The notes: generated from the letters alone by a model not told the origin. Positions 1-8,236 are shown, counted from the first letter of the stretch. The stretch is DNA of 64,000 nucleotides from an uncultured Oscillospiraceae bacterium (GCA_944386055.1 CALWZP010000002.1:1-64000), one strand, 5' to 3'. Made by a program: numbers and translations.

Positions 1-245
1 ATGATTTCCGAAAAGTTGTAGACGGAAACATTCGGACTTTTCTCTGCGCCTGCCTTCTCGGAAGTGGGGGACTCCTTATCCTTCGGCGGTGCGGCTTTGT
101 CTGCGTCCTGCTCCGGGGGCTTCTGTTCCGGCATGGACGGTTCGGTTTTCACAGGCTCCTTGACGGGGGCCTGTTCCGGGGTCTTGCCCGGCCCGGTGTC
201 CGGCGCTGCCGTCTCCGGGGCTTTTGTGGTTTTATCATCTGGCAT
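1..245 (-). CDS. Partial accessory protein, Pro/Glu/Lys-rich N-terminus
   Basis: A minus-strand reading frame starts at ATG 245-243 behind a strong AGGAGG at 255-260 and stays open through the left edge (81 codons seen, C-terminus missing). The visible part is low-complexity, rich in Pro, Glu, Lys and Ala, like the disordered N-terminal tails of cargo proteins on Clostridial conjugative elements; it turns to ordinary sequence (VSVYNFSEI) at the edge. No domain can be named. Function unknown; the mobile-element link is inference from composition and from its position next to an orphan ORF and core chromosome. Confidence 0.6.
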   Translation of the reverse strand, partial: MPDDKTTKAPETAAPDTGPGKTPEQAPVKEPVKTEPSMPEQKPPEQDADKAAPPKDKESPTSEKAGAEKSPNVSVYNFSEI

Positions 246-251
246 ACACGT

Positions 252-296
252 TTACCTCCTGATTTTGAGCATGAAAAAAGGGGCCTGATTTTTCAT
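252..296 (-). CDS. Possible 14-residue leader peptide
   Basis: Minus-strand ATG at 296-294 opens a 14-codon frame (MKNQAPFFMLKIRR, stop TAA 254-252) lying between the 280-304 hairpin and the ribosome site of the downstream gene. Its first codons are part of the hairpin itself, so ribosome movement could affect folding. A ribosome site is present only at some distance (AGGAGG near 316-321). Speculative; it may be a chance frame. Confidence 0.25.
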   Translation of the reverse strand: MKNQAPFFMLKIRR

Positions 297-304
297 CAGG
301 CCCC
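274..304 (-). terminator. Hairpin plus T-run ahead of the minus-strand partial gene
   Basis: GGGGCCTGAT (280-289) pairs with ATCAGGCCCC (295-304) around a 5-nt loop. Read on the minus strand it is followed by six T (279-274). It sits just upstream of the ribosome site of the 245<-1 gene, so it would attenuate that gene or end transcripts arriving from the right. Confidence 0.6.
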
Positions 305-337
305 GGTGGGGTTGTTCCTCCTTTCTTGCCAAGCTAC

Positions 338-370
338 AAAAATACCGCCCGTAGTCTCGTTTGGGCGGTA
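338..370 (-). terminator. Second hairpin with T-run on the minus strand
   Basis: TACCGCCC (343-350) pairs with GGGCGGTA (363-370). On the minus strand a TTTTT run follows. Together with the 280-304 hairpin it gives two stacked terminator-like structures upstream of one gene. Confidence 0.5.
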
Positions 371-414
371 CTTTGTATAAGGTTGGCAGTTCAATTTTTG
401 TAGATTTATCGTGT

Positions 415-801
415 ATGCCCTTGTCAACCGTTGCTTCTGTTCAGACAAATAGATTTCACGAATGGATGAATACCGTAGACCTGAGGTGCACCATGTATCT
501 CAACGCGGCAGAAGACAACTTTTCTGCCTATCTGAAGGACGGTGACCCAGTCCAGTATCAATGGGGAACCGGGAACCTCTATGCTTTCCTTGCCTGTTAT
601 GAGTTGTCCGAACGATATTTGGCTGAGCACTATATCAGCGTGCGCACGGCGCATGGCGTGCTGTTGGGTACACCTGAAGGAATGGAGACTGACCGGATGG
701 AGCAGTTGGTAACAGCACTGACTATTCTGGAGGAGGATATGGACGCCTTGCCGGGCTATACAGCGTTGGATGTATTCTCAAACTGGGAACTGTATCAATG
801 A
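415..801 (+). CDS. Hypothetical protein, orphan ORF
   Basis: The open frame can start at ATG 415 (128 aa) or at the internal ATG 463; neither has a convincing ribosome site, and a longer GTG/TTG form would run through the terminator stem. The translation is globular and acidic with the look of a real protein (for example the stretch AHGVLLGTPEGMETDRMEQL), not of an out-of-frame shadow. No family recognised. It lies between the accessory gene at the left edge and the core sugar kinase, with only about 50 bases to the kinase start. It could be the 3' remnant of a longer gene. Confidence 0.4.
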   Translation: MPLSTVASVQTNRFHEWMNTVDLRCTMYLNAAEDNFSAYLKDGDPVQYQWGTGNLYAFLACYELSERYLAEHYISVRTAHGVLLGTPEGMETDRMEQLVTALTILEEDMDALPGYTALDVFSNWELYQ

Positions 802-850
802 ATTACTTCCGTGACATATAAAGCAAGTGGCTGGAAGGAGACTGCATACC

Positions 851-1798
851 ATGTGGGACATCACGACCATGGGCGAGATACTCATCGACCTGACGCAGGC
901 GGGAGAGGACAGCCAGGGTATCCCCCTGTTCGCCGCCATTCCCGGCGGGGCGCCCGCCAATGTGGCGGTGGCGGCCGCCCGTCTGGGGGCCCGGTGCTCT
1001 TTTGTGGGCAAGGTGGGCCAGGATGGCTTGGGCGGCTACCTCCGGCGGGTGCTGGAGGACAACGGAGTGGACACCTCCGGCCTGACAGCGGGGGAGGAGG
1101 CCACCACCATGGCGGTGGTCGCCCTCACCCCGGCGGGGGAGCGCTCCTTCCGCTTTCTCCGGGGGGCGGACCGGGCCCTGACCTGGGAGGAGGTCCCCCA
1201 GGGAGTGCTGGAGGGGACCCGGATGTTTCACTTCGGCTCGGTGAGCCTGACGGAGGACCCCGCCCGCACCGCCGTCCTCCGGGCCGCCGGCCGGGCCCGG
1301 GCGCTGGGGAAGCTGGTGAGCTACGACCCAAACTACCGGGCGCCGCTGTGGCGGAGCGGGGAGGAGGCCCGGCGGAGAATGTTGGAGCCCCTGCCTCTGG
1401 TGGACCTGCTGAAGCTGTCTCAGGAGGAGCTGCCTCTCCTGTCGGGGACAGAGAACCTGGAGGAGGGAACGGCACGACTGACGGCGGCGGGCCCCCGGCT
1501 GGTACTGGTGACCCTGGGAGCAGAGGGGGTCTTTTACCGTTGGCAGGGCCGCACCGGCCGCGTCCCGGGCGTCCCGGTCGCCGTGGCGGACACCAACGGC
1601 GCAGGGGACAGCTTTCTGGGGGCGGTGCTCAGCCGTCTGGCCCGGCGGTGTGGGGAGTGCCCGCTGGAGGCGATGGAGTGCGGGGAACTGGAAGAGATCC
1701 TGGCTTTTGCCAACCGGGCGGCGGCCTTGACCTGTTCCCGCAGAGGGGCGATCCCGGCCATGCCGACGCTGACAGAGCTGGAAGGGGACCACCCGTGA
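851..1798 (+). CDS. PfkB-family carbohydrate kinase, fructokinase-like
   Basis: ATP-dependent phosphorylation of a sugar, probably fructose, in the cytoplasm. The 315-residue protein has the ribokinase fold signatures: an N-terminal GEILIDL start, a Gly-rich GGAPANVAVAAARLG segment around residues 35-50, and the C-terminal NGAGDSF anion-hole motif with catalytic Asp near residue 253. ATG 851 is chosen because GGAAGGAG (833-840) lies 10 bases upstream; an in-frame GTG at 827 has no such site. No partner sugar transporter or hydrolase is adjacent, so the substrate is inferred from family only. A strong bidirectional hairpin follows. Confidence 0.88.
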   Translation: MWDITTMGEILIDLTQAGEDSQGIPLFAAIPGGAPANVAVAAARLGARCSFVGKVGQDGLGGYLRRVLEDNGVDTSGLTAGEEATTMAVVALTPAGERSFRFLRGADRALTWEEVPQGVLEGTRMFHFGSVSLTEDPARTAVLRAAGRARALGKLVSYDPNYRAPLWRSGEEARRRMLEPLPLVDLLKLSQEELPLLSGTENLEEGTARLTAAGPRLVLVTLGAEGVFYRWQGRTGRVPGVPVAVADTNGAGDSFLGAVLSRLARRCGECPLEAMECGELEEILAFANRAAALTCSRRGAIPAMPTLTELEGDHP

Positions 1799-1834
1799 TG
1801 GGCGATCCACCTCGACATTTTGACGGAAAAAATA

Positions 1835-1873
1835 ATGCGGGCGGAGACAGCTTTCAGCTGTCTCCGCCCGCAT
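1835..1873. terminator. Bidirectional terminator between sugar kinase and radical SAM gene
   Basis: Perfect 18-bp stem (1835-1852 with 1856-1873) and a 3-nt loop, placed between two convergent genes. T-runs are weak, but stem strength and position support termination in both directions. Confidence 0.75.
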
Positions 1874-1904
1874 GGTCCATTGAGGGTGGCTCAGAGCCAT
1901 CTGA

Positions 1905-3269
1905 TTACTTTTTCGCAGATACCGCCGCCTGTTCTTCGGCCCAGAGGCGATCCGCCGTGGGCTTCCAGTTCTCCGCATAGGACTCAGTGCGGTCGCACAG
2001 CGTATCCGCGGTCTCGGGAGATTCGTAGTCGGTGGAAACCGCATTGGTATCCCGGACGATGGCACGAAGCTTCTCCGGGTTCTCCAGCATGGGGCAGGGC
2101 CGCAGCATGTTGTCGTTGAAGGGCTGCTGGTCGTGATAGGCCATGAAGATGGGGGACTTCAGCGCCTCCAGCAGAGTGCAGCTGCGGATGTTGGCGTTGG
2201 AGTAATGGATGAACACGCAGGGCTCCACATCGCCCCGGGCGTTGATGTGGAGATAACGCCGGCCGCCGGCGATACAGCCGCCCACATACTCGCCGTCGTT
2301 CTGGAAGTCCATGGCGAAGATGGGCTTGGTCTCCCGGAAGGCACGGATCCGATGGTACATCTCGGTGCGCTGCTCCGGCGTGGGGAGCAGCTCCGGCGCC
2401 GCACCGTTGCCCACAGGCATATAGTGGAAGAACCAGACAAAGAGAGCGCCCGCCTCGATGAGCATATCGTAGAAGGCCTCGCTGGAGACATCCTCCACAT
2501 TCTTGCTGGTGTAGCAGGTGGAGATGCCGAAGGGCAGCTTGTGGGCCTTCAAAAGCTCCATGGCGTGCATCACCTTGTGGAACACGCCGTCTCCCCGGCG
2601 GCCGTCATTGGCGGTCTCAAAACCTTCCAGGCTGATGGCGGGGACGAAATTCTTCACCCGCAGCATCTCCTGGCAGAACTCCTCGTCAATGAGGGTTCCG
2701 TTGGTGAAGGAGAGGAACTCACAATCGCTGTGCTTCTCACACAGGGCGATGACATCCTTTTTCCGCACCAGGGGCTCGCCGCCGGTGAAGATATACATAT
2801 AGGTGCCCAGCGCCTTGCCCTGGGTCACGATGGAATCCAGCTCCTCAAAGGTCAGGTTCAGCCGATTCCCGTATTCTGCCGCCCAGCAGCCGGTGCAGTG
2901 CATGTTGCAGGCGGAGGTGGGGTCCAGCAGGATGGCCCAGGGGATGTTGCAGTTTTCCTTCTTCGCAGTTTCGTCCTGCGTGGCACTGCCCAGCAGGCTG
3001 GCATTGAGGATGAAGTTGCGGAAGAAGACCTGGCGCACGCCGGGGTCCAGCTCATAGACCTTCATGATCAGCTGATACCAGTTGTTTTTGGAGGCGATGG
3101 AGTCGCGGAATGCCTTGCGCTGAGCCACATACCAGTCACTGGGAGTCAGCTTATCCACCAGATCCATCACCTTGGGGATATTGGCCTCCGGATCCTTCTC
3201 AAGATACTCCAGAGCCTGTGTGATGACGACACTCAGTGCGGCATTTTTGGCTTTGTCTGTGATGCTCAT
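1905..3269 (-). CDS. Radical SAM protein with C-terminal Cys cluster (SPASM-like)
   Basis: A 454-residue radical SAM enzyme. The CxxxCxxC iron-sulfur motif is CNMHCTGC (Cys121, 125, 128), followed by FTGGEP near 161-166. Further cysteines at about 332, 351, 364 and 392 may bind an auxiliary cluster, as in SPASM/twitch proteins. The ~110 residues before the motif form an unusual helical extension. ATG 3269 is used (GAGG 10-13 bases upstream) rather than the longer frame from 3362. It diverges from a TetR-type regulator at 3583, so that protein may control it. Substrate unknown; no precursor peptide gene seen nearby. Confidence 0.85.
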   Translation of the reverse strand: MSITDKAKNAALSVVITQALEYLEKDPEANIPKVMDLVDKLTPSDWYVAQRKAFRDSIASKNNWYQLIMKVYELDPGVRQVFFRNFILNASLLGSATQDETAKKENCNIPWAILLDPTSACNMHCTGCWAAEYGNRLNLTFEELDSIVTQGKALGTYMYIFTGGEPLVRKKDVIALCEKHSDCEFLSFTNGTLIDEEFCQEMLRVKNFVPAISLEGFETANDGRRGDGVFHKVMHAMELLKAHKLPFGISTCYTSKNVEDVSSEAFYDMLIEAGALFVWFFHYMPVGNGAAPELLPTPEQRTEMYHRIRAFRETKPIFAMDFQNDGEYVGGCIAGGRRYLHINARGDVEPCVFIHYSNANIRSCTLLEALKSPIFMAYHDQQPFNDNMLRPCPMLENPEKLRAIVRDTNAVSTDYESPETADTLCDRTESYAENWKPTADRLWAEEQAAVSAKK

Positions 3270-3582
3270 GATTGATCGACCTCGCTTTTTCTTCTCTTTC
3301 TCAAAAATGCTGCAGACCCTTTTCCCTGAAGGTCTGCAAAGGAGGCACAACAGGCCATCCACGGTGGGGCAGTTTACTCTTCTCTCAGTGGCCTATTTTA
3401 CCATGACAGAACTTGTTGTGCATCTGACAAAAAAAGGATTTTGTAAAAAAATTGTGCATTTTTTTATGAGTGCACAAAAATTTTATGCTAAATTTTAGAG
3501 ACTTACAGCTTGTTATTTCCCCACAACCTGATAGAATGGACTCAGTATCTTTATGATTTTTATGTTATAGGAGGGATGCCAT
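3270..3582. promoter_or_regulatory. AT-rich divergent intergenic region with repeated TTGTGCA sites
   Basis: The 313 bases between the divergent radical SAM and TetR-type genes are far more AT-rich than their flanks. TTGTGCAT occurs at 3416-3423 and 3452-3459, and the inverted TGCACAA at 3471-3477, giving a 7-bp inverted repeat with a 12-bp gap plus one extra half-site. These are good candidates for operators of the adjacent regulator. Clear promoter boxes were not assigned. Confidence 0.5.
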
Positions 3583-4173
3583 ATGCCCACTTCGGAACGG
3601 ACCAAGCGACTGATTGCGCAGAGCTTTAAACAGAAAATGGAGACGATCCCCTTTGCCCGCATCTCCATTGGCGATATTGCGCGGGACAGTCAGGTCAGCC
3701 GAAATACATTTTATTACCATTTTAAGGACAAGTATGACATCCTGCAGTGGATTTTTCGCACGGAGCTGGAACCGATCATTCAGGACTCTATGAAGGAAGC
3801 GGATTGGGGAAGCCGGACGGTAAAATTGTGCCGCCATATGCAGCAAAACAAAAAATTTTACAACAATGCCCTTAAAATTCAGGGAAGCGGAAACCTTTAC
3901 AGCGTGCTGTTTACTTTTTATCAGGATATGCTTTGCGGCCGTCTGAAGAAGCTACAGGGAGATGCGGCACTGAATGAACTGGAGATCCGAAGCATTACCG
4001 GCTTTCTGGCGCACGGTCTGACAGGAGAGCTGGTGGAGTGGGTGAAGGATGGGATGGCAGAGGATCTGGAGCAGCGGGTGCGGACGCTGGAGCGGATCTT
4101 GGCAGAGCGCAATCTGGAGCAGCTGCTTCATGCCGTTCCGGCGGATGCGCCGAAAGACGGTGAGGGGCCCTGA
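3583..4173 (+). CDS. TetR/AcrR-type transcriptional regulator
   Basis: DNA-binding repressor of 196 residues. The N-terminal helix-turn-helix is clear around residues 24-46 (IGDIARDSQVSRNTFYYHF), followed by an all-helical ligand/dimer domain of the TetR-like C-terminal type seen in DhaS-like regulators. Start ATG 3583 has AGGAGG at 3570-3575. It is divergent from the radical SAM gene and upstream of an amino-acid symporter, but a terminator separates it from the symporter. The likely targets are its own promoter and the radical SAM gene. The effector is unknown. Confidence 0.85.
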   Translation: MPTSERTKRLIAQSFKQKMETIPFARISIGDIARDSQVSRNTFYYHFKDKYDILQWIFRTELEPIIQDSMKEADWGSRTVKLCRHMQQNKKFYNNALKIQGSGNLYSVLFTFYQDMLCGRLKKLQGDAALNELEIRSITGFLAHGLTGELVEWVKDGMAEDLEQRVRTLERILAERNLEQLLHAVPADAPKDGEGP

Positions 4174-4206
4174 GAGAGTGATCTTCACTCGCTCAGGGTC
4201 TTTTTG
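4168..4206 (+). terminator. Intrinsic terminator after the TetR-type gene
   Basis: CCCTGAG (4168-4174) pairs with CTCAGGG (4192-4198), with an inner GAGTG/CACTC stem, then TCTTTTTG. The hairpin overlaps the stop codon of the regulator gene. Confidence 0.8.
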
Positions 4207-4244
4207 CTCCGCTGGAGGCATATCCCTGTCTGGGGGGAGAGCAT

Positions 4245-5633
4245 ATGGCGGAGCAGTTGGCGCAGCGGCTTTGGAATCCCTGGCTGCTTGCGGCGTTCCT
4301 ATTGGTGGGAGGATATTTTACCCTTCGCTCCGGAGCGTTTCAGCTGCGGGGATGGCGAAGTTGGCTGGGAGAAACACTGGGAAGCCTAGGACGGGATGAT
4401 GGGAGATCCGGGCGGGGGCTTTCGCCGCTGAAAACCATTACCACCGCTCTGGGGTCCACCGTGGGGACGGGGAGCATCGCCGGGGTGGCCACGGCCATCT
4501 TTTTTGGCGGGCCGGGGGCGGTGTTCTGGATCTGGATTTCAGCGCTCCTGGGGATGATGACGGCCTTTGTGGAGAAGGGGCTGGCCGTGCGCTACCGCCG
4601 GCGGGACGCCGCCGGACAGTGGAGGGGCGGCCCCATGTACTATATGGAGGACGGACTGGGCTGGCGGCTGGCACCCAGGATTTTTGCAGCGGCGTGCATA
4701 TTTGCCGCGCTTACCGGCGGCGGACTGGTTCAGGCCAACTCCATCGCCGGCGCGGCCCGGGAGGCGCTTGGGCTGAACCCGCTTATGGTGGGGGCGGTGC
4801 TGGCGGCGGTGACTGGCGTGACACTGGCCGGCGGGCTTGGCCGGATTGCGGGGCTTTGCCAGATGCTGGTGCCCGCCATGGCGGCTTTGTTTTTAGGCGG
4901 GGGCGGAGTGGTGATCCTGTGCCATCTGCCGGCATTGCCCGGCGTGCTGTGGGAGATTGTGTCCTGTGCGTTTCAACCCAGCGCGCTGCCCGCCGGGTGT
5001 GCCGGCTATGGAATTTCCGCCGCGCTGCGCTATGGAGTAGCCCGGGGGGTGTTTACCAACGAGGCGGGCGTGGGCTCCTCCGCCATCGCCCATGCTGCGG
5101 CGGATACCGGGAGTGCCGGCCGTCAGGGCCTTTGGGGCATGTGCGAGGTGTTTCTGGCCACCCTTGTGATCTGTACAGTCACCGCCTTGACGATTCTGTT
5201 GTCCGGTGTGTATGACCAGGAGACCGCCCTGACGGCAATTCGGGCCGGGACACCGGAGGATCAGCGGCTGGGGGCGCCCATGACGATGGCCGCCTTCGCC
5301 GCTGTCTGGGGACAATGGGGCGCGCTGCTGGTGGTTCTCTGCTTGACTCTGTTTGCGTTCACCTCTATTCTGGGATGGAGCTATTATGGGGAACAGGCGC
5401 TGGAATACCTCACGCCCGGCCGGGGGGCAAGGCGGTGCTATCGGCTGGCATTTTTGGCCGCGGTGTGGTTGGGATGCCTGGGCAGGGTGGAGGAGGTGTG
5501 GGCGCTGTCCGATATCGGGACCGCGCTGATGGCGCTTCCCAACCTTGCGGCTCTGCTGTGTCTGAGCCGTGAGGGCTTGGAACTTTTAAAATCAGTGAAG
5601 CGGCGCCCCGGAAGAGGGAAAAGATGGGCATAG
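4245..5633 (+). CDS. Alanine/glycine:cation symporter, AGCS family
   Basis: Sodium-coupled uptake of alanine or glycine across the cytoplasmic membrane. The 462-residue protein has about ten hydrophobic segments and family landmarks: TTALGSTVGTGSIAGVATAI (residues ~66-85), GGPMYYMEDGLG (~127-138) and TNEAGVGSSAIAHAAA (~271-286). ATG 4245 follows GGGGGGAG at 4232-4239. The family average is 450-480 residues, so it is full length. It is separated from the regulator upstream by a terminator and ends at a strong bidirectional hairpin, so it is a single-gene unit. Confidence 0.92.
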   Translation: MAEQLAQRLWNPWLLAAFLLVGGYFTLRSGAFQLRGWRSWLGETLGSLGRDDGRSGRGLSPLKTITTALGSTVGTGSIAGVATAIFFGGPGAVFWIWISALLGMMTAFVEKGLAVRYRRRDAAGQWRGGPMYYMEDGLGWRLAPRIFAAACIFAALTGGGLVQANSIAGAAREALGLNPLMVGAVLAAVTGVTLAGGLGRIAGLCQMLVPAMAALFLGGGGVVILCHLPALPGVLWEIVSCAFQPSALPAGCAGYGISAALRYGVARGVFTNEAGVGSSAIAHAAADTGSAGRQGLWGMCEVFLATLVICTVTALTILLSGVYDQETALTAIRAGTPEDQRLGAPMTMAAFAAVWGQWGALLVVLCLTLFAFTSILGWSYYGEQALEYLTPGRGARRCYRLAFLAAVWLGCLGRVEEVWALSDIGTALMALPNLAALLCLSREGLELLKSVKRRPGRGKRWA

Positions 5634-5634
5634 A

Positions 5635-5668
5635 AATGGGCGGGACCACCGAAGTGGTCCCGCCCATT
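5635..5668. terminator. Bidirectional terminator between symporter and membrane protein
   Basis: A 15-bp perfect stem (5635-5649 with 5654-5668) with a CGAA loop between two convergent genes. Confidence 0.8.
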
Positions 5669-5677
5669 CAAATGAGG

Positions 5678-7501
5678 TTAGGTTTCTGCAGGCTGCTCCG
5701 CCGGACCGGCGTCGGTCGGCTGATCGCCGGAGGAAGCGGGGCTTTCGGCGGGAGCTTCTTCGGCCTCGCCGGAGGTCCCGTTTTCCGCCTGCTGCGTGGA
5801 GCTCTGGTCATTTCCACCGCCCTGGCCGTCCAGCTGAACGGTGGTGGAGAAGACGATGGAATTGTCAGAAGCTTCAAACTCGCTGAGCTCGTACTGGATG
5901 GTGACCCGGTCGCCGGCATCAAGGATGACGGCCACGGGGTTCTCAGAAGCGGAAAGGGCATAGAACAGCTCATCCCCCTCCAGCCGCAGGAAATAGTAGG
6001 AATCGCCGTCCATCACAGCGGAGCGGATCTCCGCGATGACGCCGGAGGCGGAGGTCTGTGGCATCTCCTCCTCCTGCACCAGGTTGTACTCGGACAGCAT
6101 GCGGATATACTCCTGCTCACACTGGGAGACAGTATCTCCAGTGGCCACGATCTGATATTGGGCGACATTGACCATGGCGTACATCTTCACCAGGTTGGCC
6201 TGATCCTTCAGAGGGATGAAATAGGTGGGCTGATCGGCGATATTCAGCAGCAGGGGGAAAGTGGCGATATAGCCCAGGTCCTGCACCACACCCTGAGCGG
6301 ATACCTGAGCAGCCTGCTCGGTGGCGCCGGGGGCGTCATAGTACTTGGTCTCCTTGGTGCGCTGATTGCTCAGCAGGAAGCCAAGGTTGGACTGATCGGC
6401 GTTGGCGGAGGTGATGCCGGTATACACATACACATCGTCGTTCATGGCGATGTAGTTATAGCCCGCGGTGGTCACCGTTACACCGCGCTGCCCCAGGATG
6501 GAGTTGATAAAGCCGTTGATGAGGGTGCCGTGGTAATCGTACTGCTCCATGATGAGGGCGGGAGTGAACACATTGTCTACCCAGGAGGGGATATCCGCCA
6601 GCTCATAGTAGACGCATTCACCGGTGATGGCGTCGCACAGCACGGCGCCGGAGATGTCGGTGCCGCCGAACAGCCCGATGGTCTTCACCACCCGAGGGGC
6701 GATCCAGTAGGGATGGCCCTCCTCATTGATCTCAAACTGAGGGGTGTCGAACATAAAGGTGGGATACTGGAAGCGGAGATGCCGCTGGATGTTGCGGTTG
6801 AGCGGTTCAGAGAAGGAAAACTTCATCCCTTCGGACAGGCGCACCACGGTGGCCTCCTGAGAGACCATGTCCACCAGCACATAGGCGGGCAGGCCCTCGC
6901 CCCGGTTGGTGAACCATTTGATCAGGTCAGCATAGTCGATGGGGGCGACCCGGACGGGCCGTCCCTGATAGTTGATCTGGGTGGAGTCGTTGGAGTACTC
7001 AAACTGGCTGACCATGTCGCTGAGGGTGCCCATCTGGCGGTCCCCCAGGAATTCCGCGGAATCCCGGTCCAGCGTAGGGATCTCGTCAAAAGAGATCTGG
7101 GCGATGTCCTCGGCAAAATTGCCGTCTTCCACTGTGAGCAGGTCCCGATAATCTGAGGCACGGAAGATAGGCAGGGAGATAACAGTGCCGATGATTCCCA
7201 CCACAATGAGCAAAGCAAACAGGATGCCTGCGGGGAGGCATTGGGTTTTGACGAATTTGAAGTAATCCCCCACCGCGGTGCCCGCCATCTGAAAACCAGA
7301 GGTGATCAGAGAGGCGACCACATATACGATACACAGCGCGCCGATGAAGACATAGAAATCAGTGCTCTGGGGGTTGATGGCAGGAAGAGAGATATAGAAG
7401 TAGAGGAACCCGAATACAGCGGTGATGATCAGGTTCAGCACCACCCTGCCCGCTTTGCCGCGGGGGAAGGGGATGACAGACTTGGAAGAGCGGTCTTTCA
7501 A
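5678..7501 (-). CDS. Unknown membrane-anchored protein with large extracytoplasmic part
   Basis: A 607-residue protein starting at TTG 7501 (AAGGAG seven bases upstream). Three hydrophobic segments lie near residues 20-40, 50-70 and 90-112. About 450 residues of soluble domain follow, then a disordered Glu/Ala/Pro/Ser-rich tail of ~55 residues. No catalytic motif is recognisable. The soluble part is acidic, has few cysteines and looks like an exported beta-rich domain. It is followed closely (33 bases upstream in transcription) by the HD-domain gene, suggesting co-transcription. Similar proteins in Clostridia are known to me only as hypothetical. Function cannot be assigned. Confidence 0.8.
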   Translation of the reverse strand: MKDRSSKSVIPFPRGKAGRVVLNLIITAVFGFLYFYISLPAINPQSTDFYVFIGALCIVYVVASLITSGFQMAGTAVGDYFKFVKTQCLPAGILFALLIVVGIIGTVISLPIFRASDYRDLLTVEDGNFAEDIAQISFDEIPTLDRDSAEFLGDRQMGTLSDMVSQFEYSNDSTQINYQGRPVRVAPIDYADLIKWFTNRGEGLPAYVLVDMVSQEATVVRLSEGMKFSFSEPLNRNIQRHLRFQYPTFMFDTPQFEINEEGHPYWIAPRVVKTIGLFGGTDISGAVLCDAITGECVYYELADIPSWVDNVFTPALIMEQYDYHGTLINGFINSILGQRGVTVTTAGYNYIAMNDDVYVYTGITSANADQSNLGFLLSNQRTKETKYYDAPGATEQAAQVSAQGVVQDLGYIATFPLLLNIADQPTYFIPLKDQANLVKMYAMVNVAQYQIVATGDTVSQCEQEYIRMLSEYNLVQEEEMPQTSASGVIAEIRSAVMDGDSYYFLRLEGDELFYALSASENPVAVILDAGDRVTIQYELSEFEASDNSIVFSTTVQLDGQGGGNDQSSTQQAENGTSGEAEEAPAESPASSGDQPTDAGPAEQPAET

Positions 7502-7534
7502 TTCGATTCTCCTTTTCTCGTTGATCGGCGGAGG

Positions 7535-8113
7535 TCACAGGGCTGCCACAGCGGCCTCAATCTCCTCCTCGCAGTCCCGCATGGCCTGGAGTGTGCGGTC
7601 CAGCAGGGTATCCAGTTCCCAACCCAGCAGCTGTGCGCCCTGCTGGATGGTCTCCCGGGAGCAGCCGGCGGCGAACTTCTTGTCTTTGAACTTCTTTTTC
7701 AGAGATTTCAGCTCCATGTCCTGCACGCTTTTGGAGGGACGCATCAGGGCGGCAGCGCCGATGAGACCGGTGAGTTCATCTGCGGCAAAGAGCACCTTCT
7801 CCATCTCATGCTCCGGACGGACATCGGAACAGATGCCCCAGCCATGGCTGGCCACGGCATGAATCAGCGCGGGATCCAGACCCTCCTGCTCCATGATCTC
7901 TTGGGCCTTGACGCAGTGCTGGTCGGGATATTGCTCAAAGTCCAGGTCGTGGAGCAGCCCCGCCAGCCGCCAGAAAGACGCTTCCGCGCCATAGCCCAGC
8001 TGCCGGGCGTACCAGCCCATTACAGCCTCCACCGTGATGGCATGGCGCAGATGAAACGGCTCATGGTTGTATTTGGTCAACAGCTGCCAGGCCTGCTGGC
8101 GTGTCAGTTCCAT
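7535..8113 (-). CDS. HD-domain (HDIG-type) phosphohydrolase-like protein
   Basis: A 192-residue protein with metal-binding HD signatures: His24 in HLRHAITVE, His-Asp 55-56 in LLHDLDFE, and His90 in AVASHGWG. The family hydrolyses phosphate esters, often nucleotides, using bound metals. The C-terminal third is Lys-rich (SLKKKFKDKK) and helical. The start ATG 8113 has GGAGG about 8 bases upstream. It precedes the three-segment membrane protein in the same direction with a 33-base gap, a likely two-gene operon. The substrate cannot be inferred. Confidence 0.82.
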   Translation of the reverse strand: MELTRQQAWQLLTKYNHEPFHLRHAITVEAVMGWYARQLGYGAEASFWRLAGLLHDLDFEQYPDQHCVKAQEIMEQEGLDPALIHAVASHGWGICSDVRPEHEMEKVLFAADELTGLIGAAALMRPSKSVQDMELKSLKKKFKDKKFAAGCSRETIQQGAQLLGWELDTLLDRTLQAMRDCEEEIEAAVAAL

Positions 8114-8236
8114 AGCGGAACCTCCTTCTTTGCTTTATTATGTGGATATCTTACGATAAAACAGAAAAAAAGGGAATAGCTTTTTGAAAAAAAGTGTGAA
8201 AGAGAGAAACAAAATCTGCGGAACAAAAATGGAAAG

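Noticed and set aside
803-2065. 420-residue minus-strand frame over the sugar kinase
   Set aside because: Low-complexity Arg/Pro/Gln translation antisense to the kinase, whose motifs and ribosome site are clear; high G+C leaves long antisense frames open.
5624-7156. 510-residue plus-strand frame
   Set aside because: Antisense to the 607-residue membrane protein; Gly/His/Val-rich shadow without a ribosome site.
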